This document shows positions 36,626-45,146 of a stretch of 64,000 nt of DNA, one piece after another; position 1 is the stretch's first letter; every line of letters begins with the position of its first letter. Under the pieces are notes generated by a model that saw only the letters and a program-made list of their open reading frames with translations, had not been told where the DNA came from and did not search any database. The stretch comes from Lentimicrobiaceae bacterium (GTDB lineage Bacteria > Bacteroidota > Bacteroidia > Bacteroidales > P3), in contig JAFLTI010000003.1 in the NCBI GenBank assembly GCA_022510485.1, positions 32,405-96,404 of the forward strand, given 5' to 3'. Made by a program: the position numbers and the translations under genes.

Positions 36626-37633
36626 ATGGAGGCCATCAAGATGGAAATTGATTTTATCGTTACATGGGTCGATATGAACGATCCGGACTGGCAGGCGGAA
36701 TTTGCGCGATATTCTCAAAAGAAAGATAACGAGAAAAACGGTGTTTCGGTGGCACGTTTCCGGGATTACGGTTTTTTGAAATATTGGTTTCGGGGAGTGG
36801 AAAAATTTGCGCCTTGGGTTCGCAAGATACATTTTGTTACCTGCGGTCAGAAACCCGAATGGCTCGATACATCGAATCCTAAAATCCATTTGGTCGATCA
36901 TCGGGATTTTATACCCTCTCAATTCCTGCCCACCTATAATTCGGTGGTGATAGAACGCTATATGTACCGTATTCCCGATTTGGCGGAACATTTCGTGTAT
37001 TTCAACGACGACTTCTACATTATCGACCACTTGAGCCAAGACCGCTTCTTTAAGAACGGATTGCCTTGCGATATAGCGGTATTTCAATATAACCTTGCAT
37101 GGTCGCAGTGGTATAAGACCCTCGAAAACAATATGCGTATCATCAATCGGCATTTCGACAAAAAAGAGGTGTTTTCGCAGTACCACGACAAATGGTTCGA
37201 TAAAAGCTACGGTTCAAGGGCAAGGTGGAACCATATCCTTAAAAGTTACGGCAAATTCATTACCCTTCGCACCCCACACAATGCCCAGCCTTATCTCAAA
37301 AGCACCTTTGAAGAAGTTTGGGCTGCGGCAGAAAAAGAACTTACCGAAACCTCTTCTAACCGTTTTCGCGCCGTAACCGACTACTCTCCGGAACTTTTCC
37401 GCACATGGCAGATCTGCCGGGGCAATTTCGAGCCTTACAATACCTATGCCGATACCAAGATGTTTCCGCTTATGATCAAGTCTAAAAAGGCGATTAAAGC
37501 GATATGGAATCAATCTTATAAATTGATATGCCTAAACGACAATGAGCATATACGCCATTACGAACAGGTAATGGAAAACCTGCAGGCGGCATTTAATCAT
37601 ATCCTGCCTCAGAAATCGAGCTTTGAACGATGA
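36626..37633 (+). CDS. Stealth-family protein (capsular polysaccharide phosphotransferase-like), copy 1
   Basis: CR1 IDFIVTWVDMNDPDWQ; CR2 LKYWFRGVEKFAPWVRKIHFVT; HFVYFNDDFYI; C-terminal LPQKSSFER. Confidence 0.9.
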   Translation: MEAIKMEIDFIVTWVDMNDPDWQAEFARYSQKKDNEKNGVSVARFRDYGFLKYWFRGVEKFAPWVRKIHFVTCGQKPEWLDTSNPKIHLVDHRDFIPSQFLPTYNSVVIERYMYRIPDLAEHFVYFNDDFYIIDHLSQDRFFKNGLPCDIAVFQYNLAWSQWYKTLENNMRIINRHFDKKEVFSQYHDKWFDKSYGSRARWNHILKSYGKFITLRTPHNAQPYLKSTFEEVWAAAEKELTETSSNRFRAVTDYSPELFRTWQICRGNFEPYNTYADTKMFPLMIKSKKAIKAIWNQSYKLICLNDNEHIRHYEQVMENLQAAFNHILPQKSSFER

Positions 37634-38508
37634 ATAAGGTGGCTGCCGAGATAATAGCGGGAGTGATTCCGTCTAAGATGGCGCGTAACCGATGGCGTGG
37701 CATCTTGCGTTACGGGCTGTTCAATGCCTTGAAACTGATATGTAGAATTAAGAAAACGCCCGCCGTTCCCCACTACTATTTGGCGGTTTGCGCTATCGCC
37801 AAGAACGAAGGACCTTATTTCAAAGAATGGATAGAATGGCATCGTAGCAAGGGGGTGGAAAAATTTTATATCTACGATAACGAAAGCACCGACTGCACAC
37901 GCGAGGTATTGGAGCCCTATATCGTTTCGGGTTTGGTGGAATACCGTTACTTTCCCGGTTTTCATTGTCAGTTGGCGGCATACGATGATTGTTTGGAGAA
38001 ATATCGCTTTGATGCCCGCTGGATAGCCATTATAGACCTTGACGAGTTTATAGTACCTGTAAAAGACAAGACGATTCCCGACTTTTTGAAGCGATTTGAG
38101 CAATTTCCCGTAGTGGAAATAAACTGGCTGGTTTACGGTAGCGGCGGTGCCGTAAAAAAAGAAGAGGGAGATTTGATGAAGCGTTTCAAATGCCATTCCC
38201 TGCCCGAACATCAACTTAACCGCCATGTCAAGAGTATCGTCAATCCCCGGCGCGTATTCTCGGTAATCGGATGCCATGAGGTGGCGCGCATATCGGGTCA
38301 TGCCGCCGATTCGCACGGAAATCCGATAAAACGCAATTTTCGGGACAGGGAACCGCAACAAGACGTTATCCGCATCAATCACTATGCGGTCAAGTCGTAC
38401 GAAGAATTTAAGGCAAAGCAAGCTCGCGGCAGGGCAAGAGGCAAGCAACATACCCGTTCTGACGAGTATTTTACTTTATACGACCTCAATGATATACAAG
38501 AGCAGTAA
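37630..38508 (+). CDS. Glycosyltransferase family 92-like protein
   Basis: AICAIAKNEGPYFKEWIEWHRSKGVEKFYIYDNESTD; AIIDLDEFIVP. The first block reads AVCAIAKNEGPYFKEW. Confidence 0.9.
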   Translation: MNKVAAEIIAGVIPSKMARNRWRGILRYGLFNALKLICRIKKTPAVPHYYLAVCAIAKNEGPYFKEWIEWHRSKGVEKFYIYDNESTDCTREVLEPYIVSGLVEYRYFPGFHCQLAAYDDCLEKYRFDARWIAIIDLDEFIVPVKDKTIPDFLKRFEQFPVVEINWLVYGSGGAVKKEEGDLMKRFKCHSLPEHQLNRHVKSIVNPRRVFSVIGCHEVARISGHAADSHGNPIKRNFRDREPQQDVIRINHYAVKSYEEFKAKQARGRARGKQHTRSDEYFTLYDLNDIQEQ

Positions 38509-39474
38509 TTACTTCTCGAATTGAGATTTTTCAGGAAACCGTTTTTCAAGATATTCCGTAACTCTCTTTCGGTCGGCATCAGTGGCGTATTGCGAATCGT
38601 TCATACAGAAGAAAAGGGGATTCAATCGCTCTAAATCCTGATAACGCTTTTCTTTGTGTATGCGTAGCATGAAAGATGTTTTACGGTTTACAAACTGCCG
38701 GTGGGAATGTTTTTCAACTACAGGTACATAAGAATACAAGATGCGTTGTATATCGCTGTCTTGGCGGATATGGTTGGTGAGTGTCGATTCAATTTCACGC
38801 TTGAAAATATCTTCGCGGATATGCAGGCAGTCGCTTTTGCAATAGGCATCGATATTATGATGAGGTTTGCTGCTGAAATAAATACCGAACCTCTTTTTTA
38901 CCAATTGTGCCGCATTCTTGAGGCTTCGGTTGTAATTACTTAAAGGTTTGCTTAACACCTTGTCTTTAAAGAACAGGATGAGTTTCCGGAAAGGAGAGCG
39001 ATTGAACCGTACGATAGGAAATCCGTCGGAAGCAAAAAAATCGGAGGGTGAGACAGGGCGGTTGATGAACATATCGTCATTGGCATATAAGAAGTGTTCT
39101 GCCAAATTCGGAATATAGGGAATACAATGTTCAATTACGTTGGAATTAAAACAAGGTAAACTCTGCTCCGGCATGAATTCCGTGAGATCCACAACTCGAA
39201 TCTTCGGGTGGTCTATATTCAACCAATCAGGCTTCTGGTTGTCGGTAACGATAAAGATTTTCCGGATCCATGGCGCGTACATCTCCACGGCACGCAGACT
39301 GTATTTCAGTTCTTCATTATCGGTATAGCGACCCTTACAGATAACAGATGCCTCTCTTGGGGTATTTCCGATAACGGCACTACGTTTGGCTTGCCATTGC
39401 GGGTCATTGCCGTCAACCCAGAGATATACCAAGTCTATTTCTATCGGTTGTGGTGCACTCATTTTATTTTTCAA
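38509..39474 (-). CDS. Stealth-family protein, copy 2
   Basis: IDLVYLWVDGNDPQWQAK; LKYSLRAVEMYAPWIRKIFIVTDNQKPDWL; LFFCMNDSQ; RFPEKSQFEK. Confidence 0.92.
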   Translation of the reverse strand: MKNKMSAPQPIEIDLVYLWVDGNDPQWQAKRSAVIGNTPREASVICKGRYTDNEELKYSLRAVEMYAPWIRKIFIVTDNQKPDWLNIDHPKIRVVDLTEFMPEQSLPCFNSNVIEHCIPYIPNLAEHFLYANDDMFINRPVSPSDFFASDGFPIVRFNRSPFRKLILFFKDKVLSKPLSNYNRSLKNAAQLVKKRFGIYFSSKPHHNIDAYCKSDCLHIREDIFKREIESTLTNHIRQDSDIQRILYSYVPVVEKHSHRQFVNRKTSFMLRIHKEKRYQDLERLNPLFFCMNDSQYATDADRKRVTEYLEKRFPEKSQFEK

Positions 39475-40396
39475 ATTGGGATTTTTCGGGAAAACGTTTC
39501 TGTAGATATCCGGTAACTCTCATGCGGTTGCTGTCGTTGGCAAACTGCGAGTCGTTCATACAGAAAAAGAGAGGATTATATTCCTCCAATTTTGGGTAAA
39601 GTTCGGTGTTGTGAATAAGAAAACGGAACGAAGTTTTTTGAGTTACATATTGTAGGTGCGCGCGCTTTTCAGCCAATGCCACGTAGGAATAGAGATGGCG
39701 TTGCACATCTTTGTCGGTGCGTACGTGATTGGTCAGGGTAGGTGCTATATCAGCCTCGAACAGTTGATATATGTGCTCGTACTCACTCTTTGTATAGGCA
39801 TCTATGTTGTGGTGCGCCTTACTGCTGAAATAAACGCCATATCTCTTTTCTACAAGGGTGGCGGTATTCTTGATAACTTGAACATAGTTTTCCAGTTTCT
39901 TCTTTAAAATCCGTTCCCTGTAGAACAAAGCCAATTTTCTAAAACGCCTGCGGTAAAAGCGTATGATAGGCAAACCGTCGGAAGCAAAAAAAGTATCGGG
40001 AGTAACGGGGCGGTTTATAAACATATCATCATTGGCATAAAGAAAATGCTCCGACAGACCGGGAATACGATACAGAAAATGTTCTATCAGATAAGGATTG
40101 AAACACGGTAAACTTTGAGGTGGCAGGATTTCCGTGTGATCCACAATCTGTACCTTGGGGTGGGCGGTATTCAGCCATACGGGAGTCTGGTCGTCGGTAA
40201 CGATAAAAATCCTGCGAATCCATGGCGCATACATCTCTACAGCGCGTAGATTGTATTTCAGTTCATCATTGTCGGCATAACGACCCTCGCAGTTCACGGC
40301 AGAACCCTCTTCGGTCTTTCCAATAGTCTTGTCGTGTTTGGCACGCCATTTCGGGTCGTTTCCGTTAACCCAAAGATACACCAAGTCTATATCCAT
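39464..40396 (-). CDS. Stealth-family protein, copy 3
   Basis: IDLVYLWVNGNDPKWRAK; LKYNLRAVEMYAPWIRRIFIVTDDQTPVWL; LFFCMNDSQ; RFPEKSQFEK. Confidence 0.92.
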   Translation of the reverse strand: MDIDLVYLWVNGNDPKWRAKHDKTIGKTEEGSAVNCEGRYADNDELKYNLRAVEMYAPWIRRIFIVTDDQTPVWLNTAHPKVQIVDHTEILPPQSLPCFNPYLIEHFLYRIPGLSEHFLYANDDMFINRPVTPDTFFASDGLPIIRFYRRRFRKLALFYRERILKKKLENYVQVIKNTATLVEKRYGVYFSSKAHHNIDAYTKSEYEHIYQLFEADIAPTLTNHVRTDKDVQRHLYSYVALAEKRAHLQYVTQKTSFRFLIHNTELYPKLEEYNPLFFCMNDSQFANDSNRMRVTGYLQKRFPEKSQFEK

Positions 40397-40432
40397 TTTC
40401 TTGAAATAGAGTTCGTTTTGCGAATATACAAC

Positions 40433-42121
40433 TTATTTCAATTCTTCCAATACTTGGCGTGAGCGTTCCAAGGCGAGATTGATGTTGGAGCAAACGTTTT
40501 CCTGTCCCACAAGGTTAAAGAATCCCGATTTTTCTAAGGTTTCGTGAACCTTTTCGTTTACCCCCGAAAGGATGATGCGGATGCCGCTCTTTCTCGACAT
40601 CTGGCAGAGCGATTCTAAGTTATGCAGACCCGAAGAGTCGATAAAAGGCACGCGCCGCATACGGATTATCCTAATCTTGGGTCGTTCCCCGAGCTGGCTC
40701 ATAGTTTCTTCAAAGCGGGTGGCGATGCCGAAAAAGTAAGGACCGTTGATTTCGTACACTTCCACACCTTCAGGAATACTTAAATGCTCCTCGTGCGTTA
40801 CCAAATCCGATTCGTTATTGGGGTCAAGTTCGTTCTTGATAACCGAAATCTGCGTGGTTTCCATAACACGTTTAATAAACAGCACGCAGGCAATAAGCAA
40901 GCCCACCTCAATGGCTACGGTAAGGTCAAAGATAACCGTAAGAAAGAACGTAAGCAGCAGCACTGCCACATCGCTCTTGGGGTTTTTAAGCAGGTTCTTG
41001 AAAGTGCGCCAGCCGCTCATATTATAAGACACCACCACCAATACACCCGCAAGGCAAGCCATAGGAATGTATTTGGCAAGCGGCATAAGGAAAAGCAGAA
41101 TCAACAGCAGCACTACCGCGTGAATGATGCCCGCAATAGGTGTCCTTCCGCCGTTGTTGATATTGGTCATCGTACGGGCAATGGCTCCGGTGGCGGGAAT
41201 GCCGCCGAAGAGAGGCGTTACCATATTGGCAATACCTTGGGCTATGAGTTCGGTATTGGAGTTGTGGCGGTCGCCTATCACACCGTCTGCCACCGTGGCG
41301 GAAAGCAAGCTTTCAATCGCACCCAGCACGGCAATCGTAATCGCTACGGGAAAAAGATTCTTGATAGCCTCCCAATCCAAAGCCGGAATCGTGGCGGCAG
41401 GCAGTTCGGCAGCAATGGTAAAGCGGTCGCCAATCGTATCTATGCAGTTTATGCCTGCATAAACTTTTAGAAAATAAACGCCAGCCGTTACAAGAATAAT
41501 GGCAATGAGCGAACCGGGTATTTTTTTGATAATCTTGGGCGTAAAGGCAATGATAAGTACGCTTACCGCGCTAACCGCCACATTCCACCAGTTTACGCTG
41601 TCAAAGTGCTTAAAGTAGAGAATCCATTTGCCCATAAAGTCGCCGGGCACCTTTTCGCCCTGAAAGTCAAGCCCGAAAATATCGGCAATCTGCGTGGTGA
41701 AGATAGTTACGGCAATACCGGCGGTAAACCCAACGATAATAGGGTAGGGAATAAACTTAATGACCGTGCCGAGCTTGAATGTACCCAACAGTATCAGCAG
41801 CACCCCCGCCATAATGGTGGCAACCGTAAGCCCCTCTATGCCATATTGCTGTATGATTCCATAAATGATAACGATAAACGCGCCCGTAGGACCGCCTATC
41901 TGCACCTTGCTGCCGCCGAAAAAGGAGATGATGAAGCCTGCCACGATAGCGGTGATGATACCTTTTTCGGGACTGACCCCCGAAGCGATACCGAAAGCGA
42001 TGGCAAGCGGCAGAGCCACGATGCCCACGATGATACCCGCCATAAGGTCGGCAGTGAACTGCGATTTGGTGTAAGTTTTGAACTGAGAAAAAAGTTTTGG
42101 CTTAAAATCTATGGTTTTCAT
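40433..42121 (-). CDS. SulP-family inorganic anion transporter with STAS domain
   Basis: FTADLMAGIIVGIVALPLAIAFGIASGV; C-terminal STAS VPFIDSSGLHNLESL. Confidence 0.95.
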   Translation of the reverse strand: MKTIDFKPKLFSQFKTYTKSQFTADLMAGIIVGIVALPLAIAFGIASGVSPEKGIITAIVAGFIISFFGGSKVQIGGPTGAFIVIIYGIIQQYGIEGLTVATIMAGVLLILLGTFKLGTVIKFIPYPIIVGFTAGIAVTIFTTQIADIFGLDFQGEKVPGDFMGKWILYFKHFDSVNWWNVAVSAVSVLIIAFTPKIIKKIPGSLIAIILVTAGVYFLKVYAGINCIDTIGDRFTIAAELPAATIPALDWEAIKNLFPVAITIAVLGAIESLLSATVADGVIGDRHNSNTELIAQGIANMVTPLFGGIPATGAIARTMTNINNGGRTPIAGIIHAVVLLLILLFLMPLAKYIPMACLAGVLVVVSYNMSGWRTFKNLLKNPKSDVAVLLLTFFLTVIFDLTVAIEVGLLIACVLFIKRVMETTQISVIKNELDPNNESDLVTHEEHLSIPEGVEVYEINGPYFFGIATRFEETMSQLGERPKIRIIRMRRVPFIDSSGLHNLESLCQMSRKSGIRIILSGVNEKVHETLEKSGFFNLVGQENVCSNINLALERSRQVLEELK

Positions 42122-42190
42122 TGTCTTATCTTTCGGCTTAGCCTAAAAAAACGGCTGCAAAAGTAGGCATAAGGAACAGATAAAACAAAG

Positions 42191-44353
42191 TTATCTCTTT
42201 ATCAGACCGTCTAAATCAACCGAAAGCGACACATAGAAAGTAATGCCCGGAGAGGTGCTGGAAACCAAATCGTAACGGGCAGGCTTGTAGTTAAACAGAT
42301 TGTCTAAGCCGAGATTGAGCGAAATGGCGTTCATAAACCGCTGGCTCAGGTTGAGCTTCCACATAGTGTAGGCGGGATAATGCACCTTTTCGTAAACCGT
42401 GATTCCTTGGTCGTCTAAATAGTCGGTGGCAACCACCGAGCTAAGATCCGACAGCACGCGCCCGCTCAGCGATACGCCTAAGGCATACCACTTTTTCTCC
42501 CAGCGGTAGTCAAAACGCACCACCCCTGTATGCGGTCGGGCGTAACTCACGTTTATGCCACCCTCTTTCTGACGGTCAAACACATAGGAGTAGCTTAACT
42601 TGATGCCGAAACCATAAGGTAGCCTAATCATAAAGTTCATATCCGCCCCTGCCGTATGGGAACGGTTTACATTGCGGTAAAAAGCCGTGTCTTGATTCGA
42701 GTTGTAAACGGTGGTAATCTTGTCTTGGGTATAGCAGTAGTAACCGCTCGCCGTAAGGCTCAAGTTCTTGTGCGCGTATTCAAGGCTCAGCAAAACGTTC
42801 TGGCTCTTTTCGGGCTTCAGATTGGGATTCCCGAAGATGACAAACCAACCCAGACCGCCCATATCGTAATCTGAATACATCTCCTTGAGCGAAGGCGCAC
42901 GGAAACCGCCCGCATACGAAAGCCGCAGAGAAACAGGATTTATCTTGTACATCAGCGATACCTTGGGCGAAAGATGGGGCAGCTTGAAACTGCTGTTGTA
43001 ATCCATACGCAGTCCGTAAACCAAAAACCATTGCTTTTTGAATTCTACATCATGCTGCACGTATGCCGCCGCCGTATGTGCCGTATACTCGCGGAACTCT
43101 CCGCCGGATAAGGTATCAAACTGGTTCGACATCAAACTCTCGTTAAAGTATTCCACTCCGGCGGACAGTACGTTTTGGGGCGTAAAACGGTAGTCGGTAT
43201 AGATACTCGCCTTGTGCTGCATATTGCCGTACTCCTTGTCGGAACGCCCTGCCTTGGGCAGGTAGCGGTATTTATCGTAGCAGTCAAAGGCATAGTCGGC
43301 ACTCAGATGCGCCTTGTCGTTTATATCATAAGAAAGCACCGCGCCCGCCGTACCGTCTATATAACGGTTGATGCGCGTTTGCGAATAATCGCGCTCCCGA
43401 TGATAGAACCCTCCCCGCAGCTTGAGCGAGAGATTGGGCAGGAAATTATAGCGGAAACTCTGATTGGCATTGATGGTTCGCCCGCCATAGATATAAGAAG
43501 GCGCCGAAGTAGCGTCTTTGCCATAAAGAACATAAGTATCCATGCTCCTGTAAGAAGCGTTGGTCATACTGTTGAACCGCTTTCTGTCAAAGCCAAGGGT
43601 GGCACCGTATTTCTGCTCGTTTTGGGAACCATACCGCCCGTTGAGGTTGAGCATCCAAGGTCTGTCTGCTTCTTTGGTAATGATATTTACCACACCGCCA
43701 ATCGCATTGGAACCATAAAGGGCGGAACCGGCGCCACGCACAATCTCCACCCTTTCTATATTATCCGTATTGAGACGCTCATAGTCGATATTGTTCATGC
43801 TCTCGCCCGCCATACGTTCTCCGTCGATAAGAAAAAGCACATCGTTGCCGCCCATCCCCTGCATATTCATCACCACCTGTCCGTCCATAGTACGGCTAAA
43901 CTCCACGCCCGGAATTTCGGTCTGCAACACATCGGCAATCGTGAGAGCCCCTGTCTTTTCTATTTCCTTTGCGGGAATCACGGTAGTAATTACCGGCACG
44001 TCTTTAAGCGTTTTAGGTGTGCGGGTGCTGGTAACCACCACCGCCTCCAATTGCGACTGTAGCGGAGACAGCCTAAAGTCTACCGATGTGTCGCCCTCCA
44101 CCTGCAACGCCACGCTCAAAGCTTCGTACCCGGTATAACGCACCGAAATATGGTATAGCCCGGCGGCAGGCAACTTATAGCGGTAACTGCCGTCTTGCGC
44201 CGATACCGTGCCTTTTCTCAACCCCTGCACCTGCAAGGTCGCCATAGGCAAGGCTTGCCCCTCCGTATCGAGAATACGGCCATTTAGACTTTGCGCCCAT
44301 CCCGAAGAAAGGGTAGAGGCAAAAAACAACACAAGCAAGCGGAACCTACGCAT
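42191..44353 (-). CDS. TonB-dependent outer-membrane receptor, HmuR-like
   Basis: CarboxypepD_reg-like N-terminus, plug VPVITTVIPAKEIEKTGALTIADVLQ, GGFRAPSLKEMY...NPNLKPE; follows a hmuY-like gene. Confidence 0.93.
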   Translation of the reverse strand: MRRFRLLVLFFASTLSSGWAQSLNGRILDTEGQALPMATLQVQGLRKGTVSAQDGSYRYKLPAAGLYHISVRYTGYEALSVALQVEGDTSVDFRLSPLQSQLEAVVVTSTRTPKTLKDVPVITTVIPAKEIEKTGALTIADVLQTEIPGVEFSRTMDGQVVMNMQGMGGNDVLFLIDGERMAGESMNNIDYERLNTDNIERVEIVRGAGSALYGSNAIGGVVNIITKEADRPWMLNLNGRYGSQNEQKYGATLGFDRKRFNSMTNASYRSMDTYVLYGKDATSAPSYIYGGRTINANQSFRYNFLPNLSLKLRGGFYHRERDYSQTRINRYIDGTAGAVLSYDINDKAHLSADYAFDCYDKYRYLPKAGRSDKEYGNMQHKASIYTDYRFTPQNVLSAGVEYFNESLMSNQFDTLSGGEFREYTAHTAAAYVQHDVEFKKQWFLVYGLRMDYNSSFKLPHLSPKVSLMYKINPVSLRLSYAGGFRAPSLKEMYSDYDMGGLGWFVIFGNPNLKPEKSQNVLLSLEYAHKNLSLTASGYYCYTQDKITTVYNSNQDTAFYRNVNRSHTAGADMNFMIRLPYGFGIKLSYSYVFDRQKEGGINVSYARPHTGVVRFDYRWEKKWYALGVSLSGRVLSDLSSVVATDYLDDQGITVYEKVHYPAYTMWKLNLSQRFMNAISLNLGLDNLFNYKPARYDLVSSTSPGITFYVSLSVDLDGLIKR

Positions 44354-44367
44354 AGGTACAAAACAAC

Positions 44368-44937
44368 CTATTCAAAAGCAGGATAAACATAGCTGAACGT
44401 GGCAAACCCGGACTTGTCGTCAGAACTGGTAAAAGAAGAAAACTTAAGCTTGGCGTATTTCCCCTCTTGGGTTCTTACCACATATACGTTCTTGCTTACC
44501 GTATAGACAGGCGGCATACCGGAACGGCTCACCCAAGAGCTGAGCACGGGGTTAATTTCCGACTCCTTATAGATAACGATACCCTGCATCATCCCGCTCA
44601 TATCTACCGCTATGGAATCGGTTATATCGGGCGTGAACTCATCGGCGGGCAATTCGCTAAGCGCGGATAAAGAAGTGGCGTTCGATTTTAAGGCGGCTCC
44701 TTTATTGGTCTTTACATCGCCACGGTGCAAGGCTATATCCCATTGCGCGGGTTCGGCTTCCTCCACATTTAAGGTAAGAGGGACACCCGATTCAAAAGAA
44801 AGATACACCCACTGGTCGTAGGCGCTCACATCCACATCGGTAAGGAGATTCCCTTGTGTGTCGTTGGATTTGTTGCAGGCGGCAAGGCAAAGCAAGCACA
44901 AGGCAACAAACACAGCCGGAAAAATTTTCGTTTTCAT
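44368..44937 (-). CDS. HmuY-family haem-binding lipoprotein
   Basis: MKTKIFPAVFVALCLLCLAAC lipobox; WDIALHRGDVKTNKGAALKS; PPVYTVSKNVYVVRTQEGKYAKLKFSSF. Confidence 0.88.
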   Translation of the reverse strand: MKTKIFPAVFVALCLLCLAACNKSNDTQGNLLTDVDVSAYDQWVYLSFESGVPLTLNVEEAEPAQWDIALHRGDVKTNKGAALKSNATSLSALSELPADEFTPDITDSIAVDMSGMMQGIVIYKESEINPVLSSWVSRSGMPPVYTVSKNVYVVRTQEGKYAKLKFSSFTSSDDKSGFATFSYVYPAFE

Positions 44938-45017
44938 TTTGTCAATGTTTTTTGTCGCATAAGCAATTTTCGGCTGCAAAAATGGGTATTTTATTGCAGG
45001 TAACCAATACATATAAT

Positions 45018-45057
45018 TAGGTATTTTTCAAAAAACGGCTACCACAGGATAGGTATT
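45018..45057. promoter_or_regulatory. Direct repeats TAGGTATT (45018-45025, 45050-45057) in the hmuY/lipoprotein divergent promoter region
   Basis: Two identical octamers with 32-bp phasing, plus a related TGGGTATT at 44983-44990. Confidence 0.4.
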
Positions 45058-45146
45058 CAAAAATATTCGTATCTTTATAACCTCAAGGTTTTGATAATAA
45101 ATCCGATGTGATTATAGATATTGGCTAACCAATAAAAAACAAGGAT

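Noticed and set aside
36626-40396. Complete capsule biosynthesis locus
   Set aside because: There are only Stealth and GT92-like genes. No polymerase, flippase, ABC exporter or sugar-nucleotide genes are present in the window.
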